Source: Dwaynesavagella gallinarum (GTDB lineage Bacteria; Bacillota; Clostridia; Clostridiales; Clostridiaceae). Taken from it: a stretch of DNA of 34,026 bases. Both the position numbers and the translations under genes were made by a program. The stretch lies in contig DWVN01000037.1 in assembly GCA_019120235.1 (NCBI GenBank), positions 1-34,026 on the forward strand. Direction: 5' to 3'. Under the pieces are notes generated by a model, which worked only from the letters and a program-made list of their open reading frames with translations, searched no databases and was not told the origin of the DNA. Position 1 is the stretch's first letter, and every line of letters starts with the position of its first letter. Shown here piece after piece: positions 13,833 through 22,698 of the stretch.

Positions 13833-16037
13833 ATGGGGGATTATATAAAGACAAGGAAGTTTATTTATTTTTTAATTGGGTTTGTTTTAGTTATATTCTT
13901 TTTAATTGTGGGGATTCTTCAAATTTTTTTGAAAGATAAAGATGTGAAAATGGCTAATGGAACCATAAGTCAATTAAAAGAAAATACAAATTTAATTGAA
14001 AAAATTTATTTAGAATGGTGGAATTCTTCTTTAAATAAGGTTTCATCACAAGGGGTTAAAGATATTTATGAAATTAAAAATACTTATGAAAGTTTAAATA
14101 TTATTGTTAAAGATAGAAATGTTTTAAGAGATGTAATTTTAAATGAAATAATAATAGATGGTACTCCACTTTTAAATTATGATTTTGAAGTTGTTGAAAC
14201 TAAAGATGGAAAAAGTATTTTTAAAATTCCAATTAGTGAATTTAGTGAAAATAACACAAATAAATTAACGGAAGTTATAACTGTCTATAATAGGTATGAT
14301 AATATTTTTTACAACATAGAAATTGATTCTTTTGAGTTTAGATTTAGTTTTTCAAAAGATTCTAATTTTTTATATTTGAATTTTGAAAATTACATATCAA
14401 ATTTTTATGACAAAGAATTTAAAGTGGAAACTAGTTATTATAGCGATAATTCCCAAAATTTTATTTATAGTTTTGGTCATGTAAATAAGAATGTGAAAAT
14501 TCCTATTGTAAATAATTTGAAGGTTTCTTTAGAAAGTAAAGATGTGGATATTTTTTTCAAAGAAAATACTAGTTTCACTTTGTATAATAGGTTTGGAAAT
14601 CCTTTTATAACTATAGGAGTTTTAAATTCTTCAGAACTTAGGGTTATAAATAATTATAATTTGTCAAATGTATATGATATTGAGCTTAAGGATCAAGTAT
14701 TTGTGTTTGAATCGAATGAAGATAATATTTTTAAAATCAGCAAAAGAGAAGATAATTCTGTAGATATAATTAATTTAATTGATAATTACAAAATATATTT
14801 TGATGAAAATATGATGAAAACTTATAAACTTTATGAAGATGAAGGAGAAATTGATGATGAGAATTTAATTAACTTTAGAATTTATAGAGATTTAAGAGAT
14901 GGAAATTATGTTTTTGCTCCTAATAAAAGCATTGGTTTATACAGATTTTATGATTTTAAAGAAGATAAATTTTTATCTTATAACGAAGAAACAAATAAAT
15001 TTGTTGATAAAGAAATTGGAAGTAAATTTGTAATAACAAATGATAATAAAATTTTTGATATTTTAAATAGAGTTTTTTTAAAAAGAGATGAAGGAAATAA
15101 TAAAAATTATTTTTATATAGGGGATAGTAATTTTGAAAATGGACATGTTTTTGAATTTAATAATATGACATCCTCTTTATTTAAAAAAGTTAGTTATGAT
15201 GAAATACAAAAAGAAATAGTTTCTGGAAATTACATACAAGTTCTTTTGAAGAATAAAGAAACAGATGAATTTTTAAGTGTTGATTTAAAGTCATCTGAAG
15301 CTATAAATCAAACTTTATACAATGATTCTTATTTAAATATTAAGTTTAATTATAATAAAGGTGTTAGTGATTTAAGTAATTTTTTATTTGAAATACGTCC
15401 ATATAATAATGAACTTACCAGTTTTAATTTATACAGCAAAGCTACGGGAACATCTTTAAATACTGATTATGGATTTTTAAATAATAAATTAATATTTGAT
15501 AAAAATAATGACAATAAAGTTAGATTTGTTCTTGAAAAAAATGATGGAAGAGATAATGAATTTAAAATAAAAGATGATTATGGAAGTTATCTAGCTTTTG
15601 ATGAATCGGATAATTTTGCAAAGGTTACTTCATCTGGATTTTTGAAAAAGTTTTTTAATGTTGAAGATAATTTTGATGTTTTTGAAATTTACATGGTTGA
15701 TTTTGAAACTTTAGAGGATATAAATTCTGGGTTTTATATTTCCTTTTCTTCAAAGAAGCCTAAAGATGAAGTGTTTTTAAATAAAGTAACTTTAGAAGAT
15801 AAACACCAAAGTTTAAAGAGTATAGATGAGTATATTGTGCTTAAAAATAAGGAGTTTTTATTTTTAAGTGGAGATAATTTAATTGAAGATATGGTAGTTA
15901 CGACTAATTATGGAAATTTAAAAGGTATAGAAAAAACTCTTATTTCAATAAGAAATGAGGATCATTTAGGTTATAGATTTAGAATTTTAAATGGAATAAA
16001 CAATACAAAAGATATAGATTTTAAATTTCAAGATTAG
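13833..16037 (+). CDS. Large membrane-anchored extracellular protein, unknown family
   Basis: 734 residues. A short basic N-terminus is followed by one strong membrane anchor (FIYFLIGFVLVIFFLIVGIL, about 10-29), and everything after is soluble and presumably outside the cell. The body is rich in Asn, Asp, Lys and aromatic residues with beta-strand alternation. From about residue 350 on, short related units recur: DGNYVFAPNKSIGLYRF (near 355), SGNYIQVLLKNKETDEFLS (near 463), DDYGSYLAFDESDN (near 581) and NSGFYISFSSKKPKDEVFL (near 631). This spacing resembles beta-trefoil or fascin-like folds, which is a guess. No catalytic motif or sortase signal is visible. SD AGGAGGG precedes the ATG. It is the first gene of the surface/small-protein region. 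Confidence 0.6.
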   Translation: MGDYIKTRKFIYFLIGFVLVIFFLIVGILQIFLKDKDVKMANGTISQLKENTNLIEKIYLEWWNSSLNKVSSQGVKDIYEIKNTYESLNIIVKDRNVLRDVILNEIIIDGTPLLNYDFEVVETKDGKSIFKIPISEFSENNTNKLTEVITVYNRYDNIFYNIEIDSFEFRFSFSKDSNFLYLNFENYISNFYDKEFKVETSYYSDNSQNFIYSFGHVNKNVKIPIVNNLKVSLESKDVDIFFKENTSFTLYNRFGNPFITIGVLNSSELRVINNYNLSNVYDIELKDQVFVFESNEDNIFKISKREDNSVDIINLIDNYKIYFDENMMKTYKLYEDEGEIDDENLINFRIYRDLRDGNYVFAPNKSIGLYRFYDFKEDKFLSYNEETNKFVDKEIGSKFVITNDNKIFDILNRVFLKRDEGNNKNYFYIGDSNFENGHVFEFNNMTSSLFKKVSYDEIQKEIVSGNYIQVLLKNKETDEFLSVDLKSSEAINQTLYNDSYLNIKFNYNKGVSDLSNFLFEIRPYNNELTSFNLYSKATGTSLNTDYGFLNNKLIFDKNNDNKVRFVLEKNDGRDNEFKIKDDYGSYLAFDESDNFAKVTSSGFLKKFFNVEDNFDVFEIYMVDFETLEDINSGFYISFSSKKPKDEVFLNKVTLEDKHQSLKSIDEYIVLKNKEFLFLSGDNLIEDMVVTTNYGNLKGIEKTLISIRNEDHLGYRFRILNGINNTKDIDFKFQD

Positions 16038-16065
16038 AAAAAGTTACAATAAAGTTTAAAAAGTA

Positions 16066-16094
16066 TTGTGTTTAAATGTAAATTATTATATAAT
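16066..16094 (+). promoter_or_regulatory. Promoter of the glycine-rich small-protein cluster
   Basis: TTGTGT (16066-16071), 17-base spacer, TATAAT (16089-16094). The -10 lies inside a possible hairpin, TGTAAATT (16077-16084) with AATTTACA (16112-16119), which might be an operator. Confidence 0.55.
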
Positions 16095-16168
16095 ATTATT
16101 AATATATTGTGAATTTACATCATGGTTTTATAAATAAATTTTTTTTGTGTTTTTAGGAGGTGTGTATC

Positions 16169-16402
16169 GTGGGGTTTAATCCTGGTAATGGTGTTGGACT
16201 TGGAAAAGTTTTACTTGGAGGAACTTTAGGTTTAGCAACAGTAATTGGTTTAAGTGTTGGACTTGGAATTGAAGGTAGTAAAAGAGCAGTTTATGATTCA
16301 AAAATTGATCAACTTAAAGATGAATTGAGGACAAATAGATTAATAGCAGATGATATAAATATAGATCCACCTGGTGGAAAAGGATTTATTAATTCTAGGT
16401 AA
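16169..16402 (+). CDS. Small glycine-rich membrane protein A, unknown
   Basis: 77 residues from GTG 16169, chosen because AGGAGG (16155-16160) is 8 bases upstream. The N-terminal half is one Gly-rich membrane helix (GLGKVLLGGTLGLATVIGLS, continuing VGLGIEG). A charged stretch SKIDQLKDELRTNR with heptad spacing and a Pro/Gly-rich end (IDPPGGKG) follow. No family is recognised. The next gene and the decayed frame at 16728 repeat this plan: Gly-rich helix, then Ser-x-Ile-x-x-Leu-type heptads. Confidence 0.65.
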   Translation: MGFNPGNGVGLGKVLLGGTLGLATVIGLSVGLGIEGSKRAVYDSKIDQLKDELRTNRLIADDINIDPPGGKGFINSR

Positions 16403-16438
16403 GTAAATTGAATTTAAAGAAAAAGGAGGGGGAATTTT

Positions 16439-16657
16439 ATGAAATTGCGTTGGTTAGTTGTTGGAGGAACTGCAGCAACGATTTTAGGACTTACGGGAGG
16501 ACTTATTGGAGTAGGTGTCGAGAATACTAATAAACCTAGTCAAATAAGTAGATTAAGTGATCAAATTAATGATACTATTTATCCACCTATTCCACTAGAG
16601 TCTAGAAGTTTACCAAGAACTGGGCCTTCATTACCTTCACCTGGATATGAAAACTAA
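16439..16657 (+). CDS. Small glycine-rich membrane protein B, paralogue of A
   Basis: 72 residues from the ATG at 16439, behind AAAGGAGGGGG. MKLRWLVVGGTAATILGLTG starts a Gly-rich membrane helix that runs to about residue 26. SQISRLSDQIND then matches the SKIDQLKDELR of protein A, and the tail is rich in Pro and Ser (YPPIPLESRSLP). The function is unknown. It is probably transcribed with A, the two being 36 bases apart. Confidence 0.65.
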   Translation: MKLRWLVVGGTAATILGLTGGLIGVGVENTNKPSQISRLSDQINDTIYPPIPLESRSLPRTGPSLPSPGYEN

Positions 16658-16727
16658 TATTTAAAATTTATATAAGTTTTAAGTGTTATAAGCGGATTAA
16701 ATAGAGTTTTACATAGAAGAGGGTTTT

Positions 16728-16879
16728 ATGAATCGCTGAGTAATTGGTGGTTGTGTAGGAATAAGTTTATCATCGTTATAGTAGGAACTGTAGGATTAGA
16801 TCTTGCCTTTAAACTTAGTGATTACTCTAGAATAAAATCTAAGATAGATAGGTTAAGATGTGAGTTACTTCATAAATAA
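16728..16879 (+). pseudogene. Decayed third copy of the glycine-rich small membrane protein
   Basis: From ATG 16728 the frame reads MNR, then TGA (16737-16739), then VIGGCVGIS. Shifting by one base near 16762-16768 gives FIIVIVGTVGLDLAFKLS followed by SRIKSKIDRLRCELLHK and TAA 16877-16879. The joined product matches proteins A and B in plan. The TGA falls where protein B has Trp (MKLRW), so TGG to TGA plus a frameshift explains the loss. An alternative is that the second frame alone is still used, but it has no good start. Confidence 0.6.
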
Positions 16880-16947
16880 TTATCTTTGTTTTTATATACG
16901 AATTGAAACTAAAATTATTTTTTTAAATTAATAGGAAGTGTACGTAA

Positions 16948-16976
16948 TTGACAATTTTACTATATGAATTTATAAT
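16948..16976 (+). promoter_or_regulatory. Consensus promoter upstream of ileS
   Basis: TTGACA (16948-16953), exactly 17 bases, TATAAT (16971-16976). This is a perfect sigma-A promoter. The expected start of transcription is near 16983, giving a leader of about 83 bases for ileS. Confidence 0.85.
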
Positions 16977-16991
16977 TTTAAAAAATGATTT

Positions 16992-17034
16992 AAAATACTT
17001 CACTTTAAATTTTAGAGTGAAGTATTTTTAGTTT
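16992..17034 (+). terminator. Terminator-like hairpin inside the ileS leader
   Basis: AAAATACTTCACT (16992-17004) pairs with AGTGAAGTATTTT (17016-17028), 13 bp, then TAGTTT. It starts about 9 bases after the predicted transcription start and ends 38 bases before the ileS ATG, leaving no room for another promoter. It could be a leader attenuator, a stability hairpin, or the 3' end of a short RNA. The usual T-box sequence of ileS leaders (GGGTGG-type) is absent. Confidence 0.65.
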
Positions 17035-17065
17035 CTAGGGAGAAATTAATTTGTTGGAGGAGTTT

Positions 17066-20000
17066 ATGTATAAAAAAGTTGATTCTAGTGTTTCTATGAG
17101 TGAAATAGATAAAAATATACTCGATTTTTGGGGAAAAAATAATATTGTAAGTAAAAATTTTGCATTAAATGAAGATGGTGAGTATTTTAGTTTTTATGAT
17201 GGTCCACCAACAGCTAATGGAAAGCCTCATATAGGTCATGTTATAACTCGTGTTATTAAGGATATAATTCCAAGATACAAAGTTATGAAAGGATATAAAG
17301 TTTTAAGAAAAGCAGGATGGGATACTCATGGTCTTCCTGTAGAGCTTGAAATTGAGAAAAAATTAAAAATATCTGGTAAAAAAGAAATTGAAGAATTTGG
17401 TGTTAGTAAATTTGTAAATGAATGTAAAGATAACGTTTTTAAATATGTTGAGATGTGGGAAGAGATGTCTAAAAAAATTGGATATTGGGTTGATATGGAG
17501 AATCCATATGTAACATATCACAACAATTATATAGAATCTGTTTGGTGGGCATTTAAGAAAATGTGGGAGAAAGATTTGCTTTATAAAGGTCATAAAATTC
17601 TTCCTTATTGCTCAAGATGTGGAACTGGTCTTTCCTCACATGAGGTTGCCCAAGGATATAAAGACGTTAAAGATAATACTGTTGTTGTTAAATTTAAAGT
17701 TAAAGGATTTGAAAATAAATACATTTTAGCTTGGACAACTACTCCTTGGACTCTTCCTTCAAATACTGCTCTTGCTATTAATAAATCTTACACTTATGTT
17801 GAAATTAAAGTGGAAGATGAAATTTTTATTTTAGCTAAGGATTTAATAAAGGTTTTAGGAGATATAGAATATGAAATTCTAAAAGAGTTTAAAGGGGAAG
17901 AAATTTTAAATTTTGAATATGAACAATTATTTTCTTATATAAAACCAGAGGGAAAAGGTTTTTATGTAGTTCATGGTGATTATGTAACTTTATCTGATGG
18001 TACTGGTATTGTACATATTGCGCCTGCTTTTGGTGAAGATGATAATAAACTTGGAAAAAAATATAATTTACCTTTTATAAATCCTGTAGATCTTCAAGGG
18101 AAATTTATAGATGAAATAACAGATTTCAAAGGTATGTTTGTAAAAGATTGTGATTTAAAAATTATAAAACTATTAGAAGACAAAAATAGTTTATTTAAAT
18201 CTGAAAAATATACTCACTCATACCCACATTGCTGGAGATGCGATACTCCACTTCTTTATTATCCAAAAGATAGTTGGTATGTTAAAACTACTGCTATTAG
18301 AGAAAATCTTTTGAAAAATAATAATGAGGTTTCTTGGTATCCTGATAATATTAGAACTGGAAGATTTGGAAAATTTTTAGAAAATGTAATAGATTGGAGT
18401 ATTTCAAGGGATAGATATTGGGGAACTCCTCTTCCTATTTGGGAATGTAAATGCTCACATAGAGAATGTATTGGTTCTATCTCTGAGCTTAAAGAAAAGG
18501 GAATAAATGTTCCGGAAGATATTGAACTTCATAAACCATTTATTGATAATGTAAAACTTAAGTGTGAAAAATGTGGCGGTGAAATGGAGAGAACTAAAGA
18601 AGTTGTTGACTGTTGGTTTGACTCTGGAAGCATGCCCTTTGCACAATATCATTATCCTTTTGAAAATAAAGAATTATTTGAGAAAAATTTTCCAGCACAG
18701 TTTATATCAGAAGCTGTTGACCAAACAAGAGGATGGTTTTATACATTAATGGCTATTTCTACTGCGATTTTTGATAAAAGTCCTTTTGAAAATTGTATAG
18801 TTTTAGGTCATGTTCTAGATAAACATGGTAAAAAAATGTCAAAACATTTAGGAAATGTTGTAGATCCAAATGAAGTTATAGATTCTTTGGGAGCAGATGC
18901 TGTTAGATGGCATTTTTATACATCAAGTTATCCATGGCTTCCATCTAGATTTTCAGAAGATGATGTAAAAGAAGTTCATAGAAGATTTTTATCAACTTAT
19001 TGGAATGTTTATTCTTTTTACGTTTTGTATGCTAATTTAGATAAATTTGATCCTTCAAAACATAGAGATTTTAAAATTGTAAGCATTATGGATAAATGGA
19101 TATTATCTAAATTAAATACTTTGATTAAAGAGGTAGATTCTTTACTTGAATCTTATAAAATAACAAATGCTGCATTTAAAATTGAAACTTTTGTTGATGA
19201 GCTTTCAAATTGGTATGTTAGACGTAATAGATCCAGATATTGGATAGGTGGTGTAGATGAGGATAAAATAAGTGCATTTATGACTCTCTATATAGTTTTG
19301 GTTGATTTATCAAAATTATTGTCTCCATTTATTCCATTTATTACAGAAGAGATTTATCAAAATCTTGTTGTTAATATTGATAAAAATTCTCCAGAAAGTA
19401 TACATTTATGTAAATTTCCAATATGTAATGAAAATTTAATTGATAAAGATCTTGAAAAACATATGGATTTGGCTTATAAAATTGTAAAACTTGGAAGAAG
19501 TGCGAGAAATAATGCTAATATAAAAAATAGACAACCGCTTTATAAAATATTAGTTAGTGGGGAAAATTTAGAAATATATTATCATTCCATTATAAAAGAA
19601 GAATTGAATGTTAAAGAAATTGAATTTAATGCCGATATAAGCAAGTATGTTAATTTTGATATTAAACCTAATTTACCTATAATAGGTAAGGCTTATGGAA
19701 AACATATACCGACTATACGTAAATTTTTAAATGAAAGTGATCAAATGGATCTTGCTTTGAAATTAAATAAAGGTGAAAGTGTAGAGTTAAATCTAGGAGA
19801 AGAAAGTATTTTACTTAGTAAAGAAAATTTATTAATAAATATGAATGGACTTGAAGGGTATGCTTTTTCTGGAGAAGGATCTATAGGAGTTATACTTGAT
19901 ACGAGTATAGATGAAACTTTGAAAGAAGAAGGATTTGTTAGAGAAATTATAAGTAAAATTCAAAATCTAAGAAAAGAAAAACGTTTTGAAGTAAGTGATA

Positions 20001-20176
20001 AAATAAGAATTTATATAAAAAATAGTGAAAGTTTAATTAATGTCATTGAAAAGTATAAGGATAATATAAAAAAGGAAACTTTAACAGTTGATATATTATT
20101 TGAAGAAAACAATTTAAATTATATTGATTTAAATATAAATGGAGAAATATTGACGTTAGATATTTTGAAAATATAA
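17066..20176 (+). CDS. ileS: Isoleucyl-tRNA synthetase, long (type 2) form
   Basis: Charges tRNA-Ile. 1036 residues from ATG 17066, chosen because GGAGGAG lies just upstream. A TTG at 17051 is open but lies before the SD. HIGH motif PTANGKPHIGHVITR (about 48-62), the editing domain with AWTTTPWTLPSNTA, Cys pairs CSRCG, CWRCD and CEKCGG, and KMSKHLGNVVDP (near 588) are all visible. Length and arrangement fit the longer type 2 IleRS of clostridia, a class related to eukaryotic enzymes and often less sensitive to mupirocin (family knowledge). It is expressed from the consensus promoter at 16948 through a hairpin leader. Confidence 0.97.
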   Translation: MYKKVDSSVSMSEIDKNILDFWGKNNIVSKNFALNEDGEYFSFYDGPPTANGKPHIGHVITRVIKDIIPRYKVMKGYKVLRKAGWDTHGLPVELEIEKKLKISGKKEIEEFGVSKFVNECKDNVFKYVEMWEEMSKKIGYWVDMENPYVTYHNNYIESVWWAFKKMWEKDLLYKGHKILPYCSRCGTGLSSHEVAQGYKDVKDNTVVVKFKVKGFENKYILAWTTTPWTLPSNTALAINKSYTYVEIKVEDEIFILAKDLIKVLGDIEYEILKEFKGEEILNFEYEQLFSYIKPEGKGFYVVHGDYVTLSDGTGIVHIAPAFGEDDNKLGKKYNLPFINPVDLQGKFIDEITDFKGMFVKDCDLKIIKLLEDKNSLFKSEKYTHSYPHCWRCDTPLLYYPKDSWYVKTTAIRENLLKNNNEVSWYPDNIRTGRFGKFLENVIDWSISRDRYWGTPLPIWECKCSHRECIGSISELKEKGINVPEDIELHKPFIDNVKLKCEKCGGEMERTKEVVDCWFDSGSMPFAQYHYPFENKELFEKNFPAQFISEAVDQTRGWFYTLMAISTAIFDKSPFENCIVLGHVLDKHGKKMSKHLGNVVDPNEVIDSLGADAVRWHFYTSSYPWLPSRFSEDDVKEVHRRFLSTYWNVYSFYVLYANLDKFDPSKHRDFKIVSIMDKWILSKLNTLIKEVDSLLESYKITNAAFKIETFVDELSNWYVRRNRSRYWIGGVDEDKISAFMTLYIVLVDLSKLLSPFIPFITEEIYQNLVVNIDKNSPESIHLCKFPICNENLIDKDLEKHMDLAYKIVKLGRSARNNANIKNRQPLYKILVSGENLEIYYHSIIKEELNVKEIEFNADISKYVNFDIKPNLPIIGKAYGKHIPTIRKFLNESDQMDLALKLNKGESVELNLGEESILLSKENLLINMNGLEGYAFSGEGSIGVILDTSIDETLKEEGFVREIISKIQNLRKEKRFEVSDKIRIYIKNSESLINVIEKYKDNIKKETLTVDILFEENNLNYIDLNINGEILTLDILKI

Positions 20177-20219
20177 AATTTTAAGAGAGGAGCAGTTACT
20201 AAGTGTAGCAAATGTAGTT

Positions 20220-21218
20220 ATGGCTATTTCGATTAAAGATGTTGCAAGAGAAGCAAAAGTATCCATTGCAACTGTGTCTAGGGTTTTAAATGGAATTGAA
20301 GTTGTAAATGAAGAAACACAGAAAAGAGTTAGAGATGCTGTTGAGAAATTAGGGTATAGACCTAATATTATAGCTAGAAGTTTAAAGACTCAAAGAACAA
20401 GAACTATTGGTATTTTAATTCCTGATATTTCGAATTCTTTATACCCAGAGATAGTACGTGGGATTGAAGATGTTGCAAATATTTATAATTATAATATAAT
20501 TTTGTGTAATTCAGATTTGAATCTTGATAAAGAGAAAGAATATGTATATATACTAAAAGAAAAGATGGTAGATGGTTTACTTTTTATGAGTAATTCGTTA
20601 GATGAAGATGTTTTAAGTATTATACAAAAACTTAACATGAAAACTGTTTTAATTGAAACAAAGGTTGATAATAAAAATATTCCAAATATTACAATAAACA
20701 ATGTAGAAGCAGCTAAAGAGGCTGTTAATAAACTTATTTCAAATAAAAGAGATAGGATTTTGTATATAGGAGATCATAAAGATGTTTTAAATGCTTCTGC
20801 TTATAGATTTAAGGGATATACAGAAGCTTTACTTGAAAATAATTTAAAGATTTTAGATGAGCTTGTTTGTTTTTGTAAGCCGTTTTTAAACAATGGATAT
20901 GATTATGTACAAAAGAAGATATCTCAAGGTATTAATTTTAACGGAGTATTTTGTACGTGTGATGAATTAGCTATGGGAGCAATAAATGCTTTAAGAGATA
21001 ATAATATTAAAGTTCCAGAGGATTGTGAAGTTATAGGATTTAATAATACTTTAATGTCATCAGTATTTTACCCTAAATTAACAACAGTTGATCCTTTAAG
21101 TTATGATTTAGGATCAATAGGTATGAGAATGCTTTTAAAAATTATTAATAATGAGCATGTTGATAATTTAAATTACGTAGTATCACATAATTTAATAGAG
21201 AGAGAGAGCACAAGGTAA
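20220..21218 (+). CDS. LacI-family transcriptional regulator
   Basis: 332 residues. The N-terminal helix-turn-helix and hinge are textbook: IKDVAREAKVSIATVSRVLN (about 5-24), then KLGYRPNIIARSLKTQRT (about 43-60). A periplasmic-binding-protein-like sensor follows (TIGILIPDISNSLYPEIVRG to about 330). The ligand cannot be read from sequence, and no sugar genes are adjacent. The ATG agrees with the family start (MAISIKDVA). The SD GAGAGGAG (20185-20192) is 27 bases upstream, an unusual gap that may be closed by folding (GTTAC 20195-20199 with GTAGC 20205-20209). It lies 43 bases after ileS and ends in a terminator, so it may be partly co-transcribed with ileS. Confidence 0.9.
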   Translation: MAISIKDVAREAKVSIATVSRVLNGIEVVNEETQKRVRDAVEKLGYRPNIIARSLKTQRTRTIGILIPDISNSLYPEIVRGIEDVANIYNYNIILCNSDLNLDKEKEYVYILKEKMVDGLLFMSNSLDEDVLSIIQKLNMKTVLIETKVDNKNIPNITINNVEAAKEAVNKLISNKRDRILYIGDHKDVLNASAYRFKGYTEALLENNLKILDELVCFCKPFLNNGYDYVQKKISQGINFNGVFCTCDELAMGAINALRDNNIKVPEDCEVIGFNNTLMSSVFYPKLTTVDPLSYDLGSIGMRMLLKIINNEHVDNLNYVVSHNLIERESTR

Positions 21219-21237
21219 TTGTGCTCTTTTTTTCTTT
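21205..21237 (+). terminator. Intrinsic terminator after the lacI-like gene
   Basis: AGAGCACAA (21205-21213) pairs with TTGTGCTCT (21219-21227), followed by a run of T. The gene's TAA lies in the loop. Confidence 0.9.
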
Positions 21238-21298
21238 TTTAACATAAAAAGAGAATAAGAAAAATAAAATTATCTTAAAAGTTATTTGGGGTGATTAT

Positions 21299-21871
21299 TT
21301 GATAAATTATATTTGGTTTTTTATGATAGGATCTGGATTAATTGTTTCTTTAATTAATGGAAGTGGAGAAAAAATTACTAAAGCTATAACTGATTCAACT
21401 TCTTCTACTGTAACATTTGTAATTTCTTTAGTGGGTATTATGTGTTTATGGTGTGGAATCATGAAAATTGCAGAAGAAAGTGGTCTTACAAATAAAATTT
21501 CTAAAATTTTAAAACCAATTTTAAAAATTTTATTTAAAGAAAAGAATAATGAAAAGGTTATGGGACCTGTGGTTATGAATTTAACTGCTAATATTTTAGG
21601 ACTTGGAAATGCAGCAACTCCATTTGGTATAAAAGCTATGGAGGAACTTGATGTTGTTAATGAAAAAAAGGGGATTGCTTCTAATGATATGGCGCTTTTT
21701 TTAGTGTTAAATGCCAATTGTATTCAATTATTTCCAACAACAATTTTATCTATTAGAGCTATTGAGGGGTCTTCTAATCATGGAGTAGTTATGGTTGGAA
21801 TTATTACTACAACTTTTTTAACCAGTATAATTTCAGTTATTATTTGTAAAATTCTTCAAAGAATTTTTTAA
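21299..21871 (+). CDS. spmA: Spore maturation protein A
   Basis: A 190-residue membrane protein of the nucleoside-recognition (Gate) family. In Bacillus, SpmA and SpmB are made in the sporulating cell and affect spore core dehydration and heat resistance (known). The sequence has five or so hydrophobic helices and the conserved stretch VVMNLTANILGLGNAATPFGIKAMEEL (first part about 92-105), which is typical of SpmA. The start is TTG (21299) after GGGGTGAT. It lies 14 bases before spmB, the standard gene order. It is strong evidence that this organism forms endospores. Confidence 0.92.
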   Translation: MINYIWFFMIGSGLIVSLINGSGEKITKAITDSTSSTVTFVISLVGIMCLWCGIMKIAEESGLTNKISKILKPILKILFKEKNNEKVMGPVVMNLTANILGLGNAATPFGIKAMEELDVVNEKKGIASNDMALFLVLNANCIQLFPTTILSIRAIEGSSNHGVVMVGIITTTFLTSIISVIICKILQRIF

Positions 21872-21885
21872 TTGGAGGTGAGAAA

Positions 21886-22410
21886 ATGTCATTAATATCA
21901 TCTTCATTTATTCCAATTATTATTTTGTTTATAGTAAGTTATGGTGTGTTTAAGAAAGTTAAGGTTTATGAAGTATTTGTTGAAGGAGCTAAAGATGGGC
22001 TTAAAATATGTAAAAATATTTTTCCTTATCTTTTATGTATGCTTTTAGCTATAAAAGTTTTTAGAGAATCTGGCATACTTGAGTACATAATTAATTTTAT
22101 TGAACCGTTTACAAATGTTTTGGGAGTACCAAAAGAAGTTATAACTCAAATTTTTATAAAACCTTTATCAGGTAGTGGAGCACTTGGAATTTTTACAGAT
22201 AATATAAAGAATTTTGGTCCAGATTCATTTTTAGGTGTATTATCTTCTGTTTTAATGGGATCTACTGAAACTATATTTTATACTATTGCTCTTTATTTTG
22301 GGACGGTAAAAATAAAAAAAATAAGACATACACTTTGGACTGCTATTTTATCTGAAATAATTGGAGTTATACTCGCTATAAATATTACAAAAATAATATT
22401 TTTTAATTAA
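21886..22410 (+). CDS. spmB: Spore maturation protein B
   Basis: 174 residues, partner of SpmA in the same Gate family. Hydrophobic helices flank the conserved motifs FVEGAKDGLKICKNIFPYLL (about 30-49) and FIKPLSGSGALGIFTDN, then LMGSTETIFYTIALYFG, all typical of SpmB. SD GGAGGTG precedes the ATG. It is co-transcribed with spmA and followed by three small membrane genes that may belong to the same sporulation unit. Confidence 0.92.
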   Translation: MSLISSSFIPIIILFIVSYGVFKKVKVYEVFVEGAKDGLKICKNIFPYLLCMLLAIKVFRESGILEYIINFIEPFTNVLGVPKEVITQIFIKPLSGSGALGIFTDNIKNFGPDSFLGVLSSVLMGSTETIFYTIALYFGTVKIKKIRHTLWTAILSEIIGVILAINITKIIFFN

Positions 22411-22499
22411 CATAAAAAATAAATAAAATGAATAAATTTTTATTAAGGTTTTTTAATATATTATACGAAGGAGAATTAATTTAAGGAGTTGTATTCTTC

Positions 22500-22697
22500 T
22501 TGAGAATAGTAAAAGGTTTTTTAATGATAGTCGGTTTACTTACATGTTTTATAGGAGTTGAACCAGTACAACAATTTTTAACAAGTGGAAGAGAATTACT
22601 TGTTACATTTATTATAAAAATATTTCAAACTACAATATCATGTTTTATATTAATGTCTTTTGTATCATTTAGTATGAGAAGAGTATTAGGAGTTTGA
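22500..22697 (+). CDS. Small two-span membrane protein, unknown
   Basis: 65 residues from TTG 22500, with AAGGAG (22483-22488) 11 bases upstream. Two hydrophobic helices (FLMIVGLLTCFIGV and FIIKIFQTTISCFILMSFV) are joined by a short polar loop EPVQQFLTSGREL, and the end is basic (SMRRVLGV). I recognise no family. The size is like SpoIIIAC, but the motifs do not match. It lies 90 bases after spmB and 1 base before the next gene, with which it is surely coupled. Confidence 0.6.
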   Translation: MRIVKGFLMIVGLLTCFIGVEPVQQFLTSGRELLVTFIIKIFQTTISCFILMSFVSFSMRRVLGV

Positions 22698-22698
22698 T

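Noticed and set aside
16880..17065. T-box riboswitch before ileS
   Set aside because: The expected T-box sequence (GGGTGG-like) and a long multi-stem leader are absent. Only about 83 bases lie between the promoter start and the ATG.
17363..17593. Open frames on either strand inside ileS (also 18455-18749)
   Set aside because: They overlap conserved IleRS motifs, lack SD sites and have implausible protein composition.
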